Below the pieces are notes generated by a model. It had not been told where the DNA came from, did no database searches, and worked only from the letters and a program-made list of their open reading frames with translations. From Sphingomonas sp. LM7 (GTDB taxonomy: Bacteria > Pseudomonadota > Alphaproteobacteria > Sphingomonadales > Sphingomonadaceae): DNA of 64,000 nt. The stretch covers positions 992,001 through 1,056,000 of the forward strand of contig NZ_CP019511.1 of NCBI RefSeq assembly GCF_002002925.1, given 5' to 3'. The first letter of the stretch is position 1; each line of letters opens with the position of its first letter. Shown here in pieces: positions 23,744 to 34,195 of this stretch. Made by a program: the position numbers and the translations under genes.

Positions 23744-24184
23744 CTAGACGATCGCGCCCTCGTCCAGCGGCAGGGCCAGATCCGCAAAGGCATTCGCCAG
23801 CGCATGCGCAGTGAAGCCGATGCTTGCTGCATCGCGGACGCCGAGGAGGTCGGCGAGCAGCATGTCGGCGCGGGGGCGGTTGGTGCGGACCGACGCGATC
23901 ACGTCGAGCAGCGTAGCTTCGGGGCCGGTCATGCGCGGGCAGCACCAGGGGGCGATCTGGATCGGCCCGGACGACGCAGTCGACATCTCCGCCATCAGCG
24001 CGCGCAACAGCACCAGCGGGCGCTGGAATCCCTTGCCGAACGCGGTAACGAAAGCATGCGCGGTGCAGGCGTCGTGGAGGCCGTGCGCGCCCATCTGACG
24101 AACCCCGAACAGCAGCAGGCGGGCGCCGGCATCCTCGGGCTGGAGCACGGGCAGGGTGGCGGCAAGGGTCTTGGTAGCGGACAT
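23744..24184 (-). CDS. Conserved-looking hypothetical protein, perhaps DUF6628
   Basis: A 146-residue soluble protein. It contains LLLFGVRQMGAHGLHDACTA, FGKGFQRPLVLLRALMAEMS, and PWCCPRMTGPEATLLDVIAS with a Cys pair. I think this is a sphingomonad protein family of unknown function (DUF6628), but that name is from memory and unchecked. The ATG at 24184 was chosen because the upstream open frame runs antisense-shifted through folC and is spurious. It is 71 bases from folC on the same strand. Confidence 0.68.
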   Translation of the reverse strand: MSATKTLAATLPVLQPEDAGARLLLFGVRQMGAHGLHDACTAHAFVTAFGKGFQRPLVLLRALMAEMSTASSGPIQIAPWCCPRMTGPEATLLDVIASVRTNRPRADMLLADLLGVRDAASIGFTAHALANAFADLALPLDEGAIV

Positions 24185-24255
24185 GAACGACTCCCGCGTG
24201 AACGATGCAGGGATTGTCGCCAGTCCGCTATTGCAAGTCAATCGCAATAAATGCG

Positions 24256-25575
24256 TCAGTCGGGCAGTTCGTCGTTCGCTTCGAGCGCCGTACCGGCAAG
24301 ATAGAGCGAACCGAGGATCAGCACGAGCGGCGCGCCGCGCGGATCGGGGCGAATCGCCGCGAGAGCCGCGGGGATATCGGCTGCCTGGGTGGCGGCGATT
24401 CCCGCTTGCTGCGCCAGTGCCGCCAGACGCTCCGGCGAATGATGCGGGTGTCCCGGCACGGGCACGGCGACGAGCGAGGACGCGATCCGCGCAAACCGCG
24501 CGATCATCGCCTCGGCATCCTTGTTCTCCAGCATGCCGAGGACGAGGTGGACCGGCCGGCCGCCGGCGATGCGCGCCACTGCGGCGCTGACTGCCTCCGC
24601 CGCATTGGTGTTGTGGCCGCCGTCCAGCCAGAGTTCGGCGCCTTCGGGAAGCAATGTCGTGAGCGGGCCGGGCGAGAGATGCTGCATGCGTGCTGGCCAG
24701 CGGGCAGTGCGCGCGGCGGTGTGCAATGCCTCGGTCGGGACCGCCAGCACGCGCTGGTGACGCAGCATCGCGATGGCGAGAGCAAGGTTTCCGGGCTGGT
24801 GCGGGCCGGCGAGCGCGGGAAGGGGCGTGATGACCTCGCCGGCCGAATCGCGATAGCGCAGCGTGTCGCCGCGCACGGCGAACGACCAGCTCTGCTCCTC
24901 GGCGACGATCGGTGCGGCAACGGTCTCGGCAAAGCGACCGACGATATCGGCAATGTCTGGGGCATAGGCCATCGTCACCAGCGGTACGCCGGGCTTGGCG
25001 ATGCCCGCCTTCTCCGCGGCGATCTGCGGCAGCGTGTCGCCGAGGAACGATTGATGATCGATGCCGAGCTGGGCGATCGCCGTGACGGCGGGGCTCGGCA
25101 GGACGTTGGTCGCATCGAGCCGGCCGCCGAGCCCGACTTCGATGATGCAGGCGTCGGCGGGGATGCGGGCAAAGGCGAGGAACGCCGCCGCAGTAGTCAC
25201 TTCGAAGAAGCTCGCGCCGATGTCGCCACCCGCATCGAGCACTTCGCCGAGCAACGGGGCAAGCGCGGCATCGTCGATCAGCGTGCCGGCGATGCGGATA
25301 CGCTCGTTGAAGCGGACGAGGTGCGGGCTCGAATAGACATGTACCCTGAGCCCCGCGGCTTCGATCGCAGCGCGCAGGAAGGCGCAAGTCGAGCCCTTGC
25401 CATTGGTGCCGGCGACATGGAGCACCGGGGGCAGGCGCAGATGCGGGTTGCCGACACGATCGAGCAGGCGGGTAATGCGCTCGAGGCCGAGGATGTCGGC
25501 GCCGGGGGAAAGCGCGGCGAGGCGGTCCAGCTGGTGCTGGACGGCGGGATCGGCAGAGGTGGCGAAGTCGGGCAT
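24256..25575 (-). CDS. folC: Bifunctional folylpolyglutamate / dihydrofolate synthase
   Basis: A 439-residue Mur-ligase-like enzyme that adds glutamate to dihydropteroate and folates in the cytosol. The P-loop is HVAGTNGKGSTCAFLRAA, the folate-binding part has SPHLVRFNERIRI, and the second domain has LWLDGGHNTNAAEAVSAAV and LGMLENKDAEAM. The ATG at 25575 fits the family start; the longer open frame to 25752 reads through repeat sequence. It follows accD after a family A palindromic repeat, in the order accD-folC common in bacteria. Confidence 0.95.
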   Translation of the reverse strand: MPDFATSADPAVQHQLDRLAALSPGADILGLERITRLLDRVGNPHLRLPPVLHVAGTNGKGSTCAFLRAAIEAAGLRVHVYSSPHLVRFNERIRIAGTLIDDAALAPLLGEVLDAGGDIGASFFEVTTAAAFLAFARIPADACIIEVGLGGRLDATNVLPSPAVTAIAQLGIDHQSFLGDTLPQIAAEKAGIAKPGVPLVTMAYAPDIADIVGRFAETVAAPIVAEEQSWSFAVRGDTLRYRDSAGEVITPLPALAGPHQPGNLALAIAMLRHQRVLAVPTEALHTAARTARWPARMQHLSPGPLTTLLPEGAELWLDGGHNTNAAEAVSAAVARIAGGRPVHLVLGMLENKDAEAMIARFARIASSLVAVPVPGHPHHSPERLAALAQQAGIAATQAADIPAALAAIRPDPRGAPLVLILGSLYLAGTALEANDELPD

Positions 25576-25587
25576 TGAACAATCCAA

Positions 25588-25736
25588 CCCCTCCCTTTCA
25601 AGGGAGGGGAAAGGGGTGGGTTGCGGCGACCGGGGCTCGATGCCCCGGTCGCCGCTTTCTGGCATGCCGGAGGAGAGTCTTTGCGAGCGCGCAGACGCGC
25701 GCACCCACCCCCAACCCCTCCCTTGAAAGGGAGGGG
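25588..25736. repeat. Intergenic palindromic repeat, family A, copy 2
   Basis: A 149-base element with three hairpins: left 25588-25609 (CCCCTCCCTT/AAGGGAGGGG), central 25623-25655 (14-base perfect arms GCGGCGACCGGGGC), right 25715-25736 (CCCCTCCCTT/AAGGGAGGGG). The 17-base block at 25687-25703 is identical to copy 1 (3990-4006). It separates accD from folC and, once transcribed, would form strong hairpins that could attenuate or stabilise the mRNA. Confidence 0.88.
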
Positions 25737-25748
25737 CTAAATTTTGCG

Positions 25749-26609
25749 TCACGCCGCCGCTTTGGTTTCCGTCAGCAGCCCGATCAGCCGGCCGAGCACC
25801 TCGCGCAGGTCCTTGCGGTGCTCGACCATGTCGACCAGGCCGTGGTCGCGATAATATTCCGAGGTCTGGAAATCGTCGGGCAGCTTCTCGCGGATCGTGT
25901 TCTCGATCACGCGGCGGCCGGTGAAGGCGAGCGTGGCGCGCGGCTCGGCAATCTGGACGTCGCCGAGCATCGCATAGGCCGCCATCACCCCGCCCGACGT
26001 CGGATCCGTCAGCACGACGATATAGGGAAGCCCGGCATCATGGAGCATCTCGATCGCCACGGTGGTGCGCGGCATCTGCATCAGGCTAAGGATACCCTCC
26101 TGCATGCGCGCACCGCCCGAGGCCGTGAACACGATATACGGCGCGCCGGCGGCTATCGCGGCCTCGACGCCGGCGATGAACGCCTCGCCGACCGCCTGGC
26201 CCATCGATCCGCCCATGAAGGCGAAGTCCTGGACGCCGATCACGGCCTTCTGGCCGTGGATCGTGCCGCTGGCGTTCAGGAACGCGTCGGGCTCGCCGGT
26301 CGCGGCGCGCGCGGCCTTGATCCGGGCAGGGTAGGGCTTCTGGTCTCGGAACTTGAGCGGATCCTCGGCGACCTTGGGGCTCGGGAGCAGCTGATAGCTG
26401 TCCTTGTCGAACAGATATTCGAATCGCCGTGCCGGCCCGATGCGCTCATGATGATCGCAGGTCGGGCAGACGTAGAGATTGTCCTCGAGCTCCTTGGAGA
26501 ACACCATCGTCCCGCACCCCTTGCACTTGTGCCAGAGGTTGTCGGGCGCCTCGCTGGTCTTGGTGGTGACATAGGCGAGGGCGTTGCGGACGCGGCTGAT
26601 CCAGCTCAT
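25749..26609 (-). CDS. accD: Acetyl-CoA carboxylase carboxyltransferase subunit beta
   Basis: A 286-residue subunit that, with AccA, transfers carboxyl from biotin to acetyl-CoA to make malonyl-CoA for fatty-acid synthesis. A four-cysteine zinc ribbon is visible near the N-terminus (HKCKGCGTMVF and VCPTCDHH) and the crotonase-like fold has SGGARMQEGILSLMQM and FTGRRVIENTI. AAGGAAG precedes the ATG. The start overlaps the trpA stop (ATGA), placing fatty-acid and tryptophan genes in one operon. Confidence 0.96.
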   Translation of the reverse strand: MSWISRVRNALAYVTTKTSEAPDNLWHKCKGCGTMVFSKELEDNLYVCPTCDHHERIGPARRFEYLFDKDSYQLLPSPKVAEDPLKFRDQKPYPARIKAARAATGEPDAFLNASGTIHGQKAVIGVQDFAFMGGSMGQAVGEAFIAGVEAAIAAGAPYIVFTASGGARMQEGILSLMQMPRTTVAIEMLHDAGLPYIVVLTDPTSGGVMAAYAMLGDVQIAEPRATLAFTGRRVIENTIREKLPDDFQTSEYYRDHGLVDMVEHRKDLREVLGRLIGLLTETKAAA

Positions 26610-27411
26610 GCGACTTCCTTGGGGGCGGCGGAAAGCGCCGCGGATAGGGATTGGATATAGGCGCGGACCGGCGCGGGTGCATCGGTGCCGTGCTTGCCGA
26701 CCAGATCGACGATCGCCGAGCCGACGACGACGCCGTCCGCAACGCGGCCGATCGCGGCGGCCTGTTCGGGGGTGCGGACGCCGAAGCCGACGGCGACGGG
26801 CAAGTCGGTCGCGGCCTTGAGCCTGGCGACCGCGTCTTCGATCGACGCCTGGGCAGCCTGCTGGAGCCCGGTGATCCCGGCAACCGAGACATAATAGAGG
26901 AAGCCGCTCGCGCCATCGAGCACTGCCGGCAGGCGGGCGGCGTCGGTGGTCGGCGTGGCGAGGCGAATGACGTCGAGGCCGTATTCGCGGAACGGGGCGA
27001 GCGTGTCGGCCTCTTCGGGGGGGATATCGACGCAGATGATCCCGTCGACGCCGGCATTGACTGCCATCGCCGCGAAGGTCGCCGGATCGGGGCAGGTCAT
27101 AGTGTTGGCATAGCCCATCAGCACGAGCGGCACGCCGGGATGCCGCCCGCGGAATGCACAGGCGATAGCCAGCACATCGGTGGTGCGCGTGCCCGCGCCG
27201 AGGCTGCGCAGGTTCGCCGCCTGGATCGCGGGGCCGTCGGCCATGGGGTCGGTGAACGGCATGCCCAGCTCGATCACGTCGGCGCCACCCTCGACCAGCG
27301 CGTCGAGGATGTCGCCGGTGGCGGCGGGGGTCGGGTCACCCGCGGTGACGAAGGTCACCAATGCGGGACGGCCCTTGCCGAAGGCGGCCGAGAGGCGCGA
27401 GCGGGCGGCGT

Positions 27412-27415
<4 letters not shown>
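26606..27415 (-). CDS. trpA: Tryptophan synthase alpha subunit
   Basis: A 269-residue TIM-barrel subunit that splits indole-3-glycerol phosphate to indole. The catalytic Glu is in [20 protein letters not shown] and the catalytic Asp in [10 protein letters not shown]; the phosphate loop is [10 protein letters not shown]. The GTG start at 27415 overlaps the trpB stop (GTGA), and the stop overlaps the accD start, so a longer upstream open frame is rejected. Confidence 0.96.
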
Positions 27416-28656
<1,241 letters not shown>

Positions 28657-28752
28657 AAACTCTCTCCGGAAATTGGGTGCGTGGGCGCCGACATGCGTCG
28701 TCAGGCGATCAGCGCCATCGATTTCCGAGGCAGAGGACAGGTGGGATCCGGT

Positions 28753-29391
28753 TCAGCATTGCGCCACCGCTTTAAGGAAAGCCGCGATCTTGTCCACATC
28801 CTTGACGCCCGGCGCGCTCTCGACACCCGACGAGACATCGACTGCCCCGGCACCGGTGACCCGGACCGCCTCGGCGACATTGTCCGGGGTGAGCCCGCCG
28901 GAAAGCGCCCAGGGCAGCGGATGCGCGTACCCCTGGAGCAACGTCCAGTCGAAGCGCAGCCCCATCCCGCCCGGGAGCGCGGCGGTATCCGGCGTCTTGG
29001 CGTCATAGAGGATGCGGTCGGCGGCGCCTGCAAAGCCGGCAGCCGCGGCCAGATCGGTGCGGAGCTTGACGGCGACCGCGACCCAGACCTCCCGGCCCGT
29101 GCTGGCGCGGATCGCCGCGGCGCGATCGGGCGCCGTCTTGTGAAGCTGGACGATGTCGAGGCGCCCGGCGGCGATCGCGGCATCGAGCAGCGCATCGTCG
29201 GGATCGACGAACACGCCGGCCTTGCGGACCCGCGCCGGTACGCGGTCCGCCAGCCCGGAAGCCTGTTCGAACGACAGCGTACGCGGCGAGGGCGGAAAGA
29301 ACACAAACCCTACTTGCGCGGCGCCGTGCGCGATCGCCGCGTCGAGCGTTTCGGGCGTGGAGAGGCCGCAGATCTTGGCTGTCACGGGCAT
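28753..29391 (-). CDS. trpF: Phosphoribosylanthranilate isomerase
   Basis: A 212-residue TIM-barrel enzyme of tryptophan synthesis. The catalytic Cys is in TAKICGLSTPETLDAA; FFPPSPRTLSFEQA, VQLHKTAPD and the phosphate loop ALSGGLTPDNVAEAV are typical. The ATG at 29391 matches the family N-terminus. With trpB and trpA downstream, it forms the trpF-trpB-trpA order common in Proteobacteria; the other trp genes are elsewhere. Confidence 0.95.
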   Translation of the reverse strand: MPVTAKICGLSTPETLDAAIAHGAAQVGFVFFPPSPRTLSFEQASGLADRVPARVRKAGVFVDPDDALLDAAIAAGRLDIVQLHKTAPDRAAAIRASTGREVWVAVAVKLRTDLAAAAGFAGAADRILYDAKTPDTAALPGGMGLRFDWTLLQGYAHPLPWALSGGLTPDNVAEAVRVTGAGAVDVSSGVESAPGVKDVDKIAAFLKAVAQC

Positions 29392-29434
29392 GCGCACGCC
29401 CTTAGGTGCAATCGCGCGCGCCGTCACCAGCGGA

Positions 29435-29947
29435 TCAGGCGAGCCGCTTGACGAGCACGTCCATGAAGAAAGGCGGGTCGAGCGCGATCGGGAAGTCGCG
29501 CTTCTCGCCCGAGACCCGGTAGCCGCGGCGCGCATAATATTCGATCAGCTTGCGGCGAACGTCGATCACGGTCATCTCCATCGCAGTCGCGCCGAAATCG
29601 TCGCGGGCCGTTGCCTCGGCGGCGGCGACGAGCTGCTTGCCATAGCCGCCCGCCTGGAGCGTCGGATCGATGCAGAGCAGGCCGAGATAGCCCAGGCCTT
29701 CGCCCTTGTCGGTGACTTGCACGCAGCCGATCGTCGCGCCGTCCCTGAAGGCGACCAGCAGGCGCTGCGCCGGATCGTCGACGATCGCGGCGAGGGTGGC
29801 GATGTCGGTGCGCGCGCCTTCGATCAAATCGGCTTCGTGAGTCCAGCCGCCGCGCGCGGTCTCGCCGCGATAGGCGCGCTCGATCACCGGATGGAGCGCG
29901 GGGAGGTCTTCGTGCGTGGCGACGCGGATCGTGACGAGGTCGGGCAT
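29435..29947 (-). CDS. GNAT-family N-acetyltransferase
   Basis: A 170-residue acetyltransferase. The acetyl-CoA loop is LLCIDPTLQAGGYGKQLVAA (usual Q/R-x-x-G-x-G/A form), and the C-terminal YYARRGYRVSGEKRDFP is the usual beta-strand before the C-terminal tail. The substrate is unknown. The ATG at 29947 follows from domain position. It is followed by trpF 43 bases on, so it may be cotranscribed with the trp genes without a functional link. Confidence 0.88.
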   Translation of the reverse strand: MPDLVTIRVATHEDLPALHPVIERAYRGETARGGWTHEADLIEGARTDIATLAAIVDDPAQRLLVAFRDGATIGCVQVTDKGEGLGYLGLLCIDPTLQAGGYGKQLVAAAEATARDDFGATAMEMTVIDVRRKLIEYYARRGYRVSGEKRDFPIALDPPFFMDVLVKRLA

Positions 29948-29991
29948 GGCGCGCTGTGTCCGACGCCGCGATGCCCTTGGCAAGAGCCGGG

Positions 29992-30684
29992 CTATTGGTT
30001 GCCCGCGGCCCAGTTGTTCGCGGGCAGGAACGCGTCGCTCAGCCCGTAACTGCCCGTGCAATGGCGCTTGCAGCCGACCGAGGCGATGGTGTCGATCCGG
30101 GTCACCGCACCGGTCTTGTCGCGGGCGAGGAGGAAATCGATCCTGCACGCGCCCGCGCTCCAGCTCGCCCGGCCAGGCGAGGCGAGGGTGGCCACCGCAC
30201 CGGCTTCGCTGTCGTCCGCCGGAAATTTGCAGAGCTGCTCGCCTTCGCGATCCCGGAGCAGCGCGAAATCGAACTGATTGGCGTCGATATGGGTGATCTT
30301 CAGCGTGGCGACATCGGCGGTCTTGTAGCTCGCCTCCCAGGTCTCCTCCTGCACGGCGCGAAGCGTGTCGCGCTGGCGACGATACTCGGCCTCGACGGCG
30401 GCGGGATCGCACGTCTTCGCGCAGCGGGTGCGCAGGATCTGCTGCCAGTCGCGCTGCTGGCCGCGGAGGCTCGCCTTGTCGAACAGCTGCGCCAGCCGGG
30501 TCTTGTAGAGCGCGGCGACTTCGCCATCCAGCTTCGACAGGCCGGGGCTCTCGCAGATCGTCTTTTCCAAGGGATGACTGGCCCTGGCACAGTCGAAGCT
30601 GGCGGACTGGAGCGGCGTTGCGGCGTGGAGCCCGAACAAGGCGAGCAGACACGCGAACAGTCCGAACCCCGCAAACCGCACCAC
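29992..30684 (-). CDS. Secreted protein with LprI-type (DUF1311) N-terminal domain
   Basis: A 230-residue exported protein: a signal peptide in residues 1-21, then an LprI/DUF1311-like domain with SFDCARASHPLEKTICESPG and LSKLDGEVAALYKTRL, and RTRCAKTCDPAAVEAEYRR. The paired cysteines fit disulfides in the periplasm. LprI-type proteins include lysozyme inhibitors, but most members are uncharacterised. The C-terminal half is beta-rich with more cysteines (GCKRHCTGSYGLSD). It lies 13 bases after pyrF on the same strand. Confidence 0.8.
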   Translation of the reverse strand: MVRFAGFGLFACLLALFGLHAATPLQSASFDCARASHPLEKTICESPGLSKLDGEVAALYKTRLAQLFDKASLRGQQRDWQQILRTRCAKTCDPAAVEAEYRRQRDTLRAVQEETWEASYKTADVATLKITHIDANQFDFALLRDREGEQLCKFPADDSEAGAVATLASPGRASWSAGACRIDFLLARDKTGAVTRIDTIASVGCKRHCTGSYGLSDAFLPANNWAAGNQ

Positions 30685-30697
30685 GCCTATTCTCCCG

Positions 30698-31372
30698 CTA
30701 TAACGTCGCCTCTATCTCGCGTGCAGCCAGATCCGGGTCCTCGGCCTGGGTGATCGGACGTCCGACGACGAGGATCGAGGCGCCAGCATCGAGCGCGGCG
30801 CGCGGCGTCACCACGCGCTTCTGGTCGCCGACGCTGCCATTGGCCGGGCGCACGCCGGGGACGACGAAGAACCCGTCATGCCAGAGCTTCTTCGCGGCGG
30901 CGACTTCCTCGCCCGAGCAGACGATGCCGTCGACTCCGGCGGACTGCGCCAGTTCGGTGAGGCGGACGACCTGCTCGTGCGGATCCGGCTTGAGCCCGAT
31001 CGACACGAGATCGCGGTCGTCGAGGCTGGTGAGCATCGTCACAGCGACCACCTTGGTGCCGGTCGGCGCAGCCGCCTTGGCGTCTTCGAGCATCGATCGC
31101 CCGCCCGAGGCATGTACGGTCAGGATCGCGGGCTCCAGCGGACGCAGCGACTGGATCGCCTTGGCGACGGTATTGGGGATATCGTGGAATTTGAGGTCGA
31201 GAAAGATCGGCAGCCCGATCTCGGCCATTTCACGCACGCCGTGGCGGCCATTGGCCATGAAGAATTCGAGCCCGAGCTTGATCCCGCCGACATGGTTGCG
31301 GACGCGCTGGGCAATCGCCTTGGCGCGCTCGATGTCCGGAGTGTCGAGCGCGACATAGATTGGCGAGCTCAT
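30698..31372 (-). CDS. pyrF: Orotidine 5'-phosphate decarboxylase
   Basis: A 224-residue enzyme that makes UMP, the last step of pyrimidine synthesis. The catalytic Lys-Asp network is in FLDLKFHDIPNTVAKAIQSL and the phosphate loop in VPGVRPANGSVGDQKRVVTP. The ATG overlaps the lapA stop (ATGA). Confidence 0.96.
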   Translation of the reverse strand: MSSPIYVALDTPDIERAKAIAQRVRNHVGGIKLGLEFFMANGRHGVREMAEIGLPIFLDLKFHDIPNTVAKAIQSLRPLEPAILTVHASGGRSMLEDAKAAAPTGTKVVAVTMLTSLDDRDLVSIGLKPDPHEQVVRLTELAQSAGVDGIVCSGEEVAAAKKLWHDGFFVVPGVRPANGSVGDQKRVVTPRAALDAGASILVVGRPITQAEDPDLAAREIEATL

Positions 31373-31698
31373 GGCTGGCGGTCCGCCAGCAGCGGCAGGC
31401 CGGGTGCGGCAGGGGCATCGACGACGACCACCGGCTCGGGGGCGACGGCGCGCAGGTCGGCAAGCGCGCGCTCGAGGCCGGCAAGCCGCTGGCGCGAACG
31501 CCAGCGCAACGTCTGATAGGCGACCAGCGCCGGCAACAGCCCGAGCAGGAAGGTCAGGATGAGCAGCAGCGGCAGGCTGAAATCGGCGATCAGGCCGCCC
31601 CACAGCCGGATATCGACGCGCTCGTCGCCATTATAGATCACGAAGGCCGCGACGAGGCCGCCCAGCAACAGCCAGAACAGCACCTTCAGAAACCGCAT
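31369..31698 (-). CDS. lapA: LapA domain (DUF1049) membrane protein
   Basis: A 109-residue protein with two spans (FLKVLFWLLLGGLVAAFVIY and LPLLLILTFLLGLLPALVAY) and a short helical tail, the LapA/DUF1049 arrangement. In E. coli LapA works with LapB in setting LpxC and LPS levels; no lapB is adjacent here. AGGGAAGG precedes the ATG. It is co-translated with pyrF. Confidence 0.85.
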   Translation of the reverse strand: MRFLKVLFWLLLGGLVAAFVIYNGDERVDIRLWGGLIADFSLPLLLILTFLLGLLPALVAYQTLRWRSRQRLAGLERALADLRAVAPEPVVVVDAPAAPGLPLLADRQP

Positions 31699-31760
31699 GC
31701 CTTCCCTTTCCTTGTGGCGACTGGGCGACCTTAGGCTGGAGGGCGGGCAATGCCAACTCT

Positions 31761-31900
31761 CCCTCTCCCATCGGGAGAGGGAAGGGGCCCGCCGCCGAAG
31801 GCGGTGGGAAGGGTGAGGGTAGAGGCGAAGGCAAGTCGCTGCCCTCATCCTTCCCACCTGCTACGCGAGCGGGCCCCTGCCTTCTCCCGGTGGGAGAAGG
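31761..31900. repeat. Intergenic palindromic repeat, family B
   Basis: A 140-base element with two end hairpins, 31761-31781 (CCCTCTCCC/GGGAGAGGG) and 31880-31900 (CCTTCTCCC/GGGAGAAGG), whose inner flanks are also complementary (GGGGCCCGC near 31785 with GCGGGCCCC near 31872; GGTGGGAAGGGTGAGGG with CCCTCATCCTTCCCACC). The whole folds as one large cruciform. It fills the 208-base gap between the patatin-like gene and lapA. Confidence 0.85.
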
Positions 31901-31906
31901 CGATTT

Positions 31907-34195
31907 CTAGCCGATCTCGGCTCGCAGCTCGGCGAACAGCCCGGGGATCGCCTTCAGCCGCGGCTCCTCTTCGTCGAGGATCGCGTGGAACGCGCTGCGC
32001 TTGATCGCCTTCACGCGATCCTCGCCAAGCCGGTCCTCGAACGGCAGCGACGACAGCACGATGTCGATCAGCCGGTCGGCGCCATGGAGCCGGCCCCAAA
32101 GATAGTCGTTCTCGCGATAGGCGCGGCTGAAGAACGCGCCAAAGCTGTTGAACTGGATGCCCTTGAGCGTCGCATTGGCGCCGCCCGTTCGGATCGCGAC
32201 GGCGTCGTCGGGCGAGATGCGGTCGACGCGGATCGGATCGAATTCGTCCATGCCCTCGCCCTGGAGCAGGGGCAGCGTGGCGATATCGAAAAAGGGGAAG
32301 CCGAGATGCGCGAGCAGCATCGGGCGGCGGAGATCCTTCGACAGCGCGCTGAACCCGTCGGACAGGCGCGCGTCGGTGGCGTGGTCGAGCGCCTTCAACT
32401 GCATGCGCTCGGCGAGCAGGTCGAGGATCGGGCCGGCATCGTCGGTCATGTCGCGCACGGCGCCGCGAAGATCGGCAAAGGTGTCCGAGCGCTTGAGCTC
32501 CAGATAGGCGGCAAGCGACTCGTAGATCGCCTCGCGCATCGGCAGCAGCTCGGCATGCGAGCTGGGCATGTCGATCTCGGTCAGCCGCCGGGCGAGCAGG
32601 CGCAGCCGGCGGATGCGGAAGCCGAGATCGTGGGCGCGCAGGAATTCGAGCGTCTGGGGGCTCGCGCCGTTGGACAGCGTCGCGCCGAAGCGATCGCCGC
32701 CACGCGCCTGCACGGCGTGCGCGACGGCCTCGCGGATCTCACGCAGCCGTTCGGGGGCATGGCGGTCGCCGATCGTATAGAGCAGCCGGGCAATGCGATC
32801 GATCGTGCCGTCGACCTTGAGCAGGCCATAAGCGGTGTGGCCATATCCGGCCTTGGCCGCTGCGGCGACCTGGGCGCGACGGCGCCAGCCGGACAGCCGT
32901 TTGGGAGTCGGATAGTCGAGCCACAGCGTATAGCCGAACAGCGCCTCGACCTGGGTTTCCACTTCGGCGCGGATTTCGGTGACGATCGCCAGCATCCGCT
33001 CGATCCGCTCGGAACGCGCCGAAATCGCCTCCAGATTGTCGCGGATCGGCTGTTCGCGCGGCAGTTCGGAAAGCGCGCCGATGATCGTCTGGAAGAAGCC
33101 CGGCTTCTCCTGCGGCGTGCCGTAGAAATCGAAACGCACGCCGGGCGCGGGATCGATGAAGACGAAGCGGCGGTCGATCTGGCGGCGGGCCGGACGTTCG
33201 CGCAGCGCGTCGATCGCGGGGCGGAAGGGGGCGTTGGCGAGCACCGAGCCGTCGATCAGGATCGCCTTCTCGGCGCGGTTGTCGGACCATTGCTGGGGCA
33301 GCACCGATTCGAGAAAGACGTCGCGCCCCGGCCATTCGGTGCCGCGCTCGGCGAGGAAGCTGTCGATCTCCTCGACCGTGGCGGGCGGGAAGGCGCCGGG
33401 AAAGCTCGACGTCGCCCGTGCCGCAAAGGCGAGCGCGGCGGGGTCGGCGAATGCATCGCCTTCGGCGCCGTGGTCGGTGAAGCGGAACACCAGCCGATGC
33501 TCGGTCTCGATCACATGCGCCGGCGAATTGAGCCGAAGCTCTTCGGGATGGCCGCGGAAGTCGGTGACGGTGACGTACAGATCGAGCGGCTGGCCGCTGG
33601 GCAGCAGGCGCCTGTAGCGCGGCCCCGCCGCCATCGCATCGAACGCGTCGAGCAGCATGCCGAGCAGCCGCTTGCCCCCGAACGGCGGCTCGAACCAGCG
33701 CGAGCGGACGAAATGCTCGAGCTTGAGCCGGACTTCGTCGCGAGCGGCCGGGTCGACGGTCTCGTCGATCGTCTTGCTGCGATTGGCGACGATCCAGGCG
33801 ATCGGCGTCGCCCAGATCTTGGCGAAGCGATGCGACGGCGCATGGCGCGGTTCGAGCAGCGCCTCGACATCGGCCTGCTCGATCCACATGTCGGTGAGCG
33901 GATCGAGCGACTGGCCGGTGGCGATCGCCTGGGCGAGGAACACCGCGTTGATCCCGCCCGCGCTGGCGCCCGACAGGATGTCGACCAGCACGCGCAGGTT
34001 GATGCCCGAGGTTTCGCGGATCTCGTCGAGCAGCGTACGATAGACGCCGTTGCCCGCCTCGCCCTCGCGCGCGGCGCAACTCGCTCCGGCCAGCCGCCAG
34101 ATCTCCTTGGTGATGCCGTGCATGTAGACGGCAAGACTGATCCCGCCATAGCAGACGAGCGCGAGCCGCAGTTCCTTGTCGCGGGTTTCGGTCAT
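31907..34195 (-). CDS. Patatin-like phospholipase family protein (large)
   Basis: A 762-residue protein. The N-terminal patatin domain has LALVCYGGISLAVYMHGI (oxyanion strand), the nucleophile serine in LSGASAGGINAVFLA (G-x-S-x-G), and the second catalytic residue in LIDGSVLANAPF. The remaining 400 residues are helical and match the large patatin-like group with an uncharacterised C-terminal region (DUF3376-like). Patatins hydrolyse acyl esters of lipids. No signal peptide is visible. The ATG overlaps the stop of the EEP gene (TGATG), so the pair is one operon. Confidence 0.85.
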   Translation of the reverse strand: MTETRDKELRLALVCYGGISLAVYMHGITKEIWRLAGASCAAREGEAGNGVYRTLLDEIRETSGINLRVLVDILSGASAGGINAVFLAQAIATGQSLDPLTDMWIEQADVEALLEPRHAPSHRFAKIWATPIAWIVANRSKTIDETVDPAARDEVRLKLEHFVRSRWFEPPFGGKRLLGMLLDAFDAMAAGPRYRRLLPSGQPLDLYVTVTDFRGHPEELRLNSPAHVIETEHRLVFRFTDHGAEGDAFADPAALAFAARATSSFPGAFPPATVEEIDSFLAERGTEWPGRDVFLESVLPQQWSDNRAEKAILIDGSVLANAPFRPAIDALRERPARRQIDRRFVFIDPAPGVRFDFYGTPQEKPGFFQTIIGALSELPREQPIRDNLEAISARSERIERMLAIVTEIRAEVETQVEALFGYTLWLDYPTPKRLSGWRRRAQVAAAAKAGYGHTAYGLLKVDGTIDRIARLLYTIGDRHAPERLREIREAVAHAVQARGGDRFGATLSNGASPQTLEFLRAHDLGFRIRRLRLLARRLTEIDMPSSHAELLPMREAIYESLAAYLELKRSDTFADLRGAVRDMTDDAGPILDLLAERMQLKALDHATDARLSDGFSALSKDLRRPMLLAHLGFPFFDIATLPLLQGEGMDEFDPIRVDRISPDDAVAIRTGGANATLKGIQFNSFGAFFSRAYRENDYLWGRLHGADRLIDIVLSSLPFEDRLGEDRVKAIKRSAFHAILDEEEPRLKAIPGLFAELRAEIG

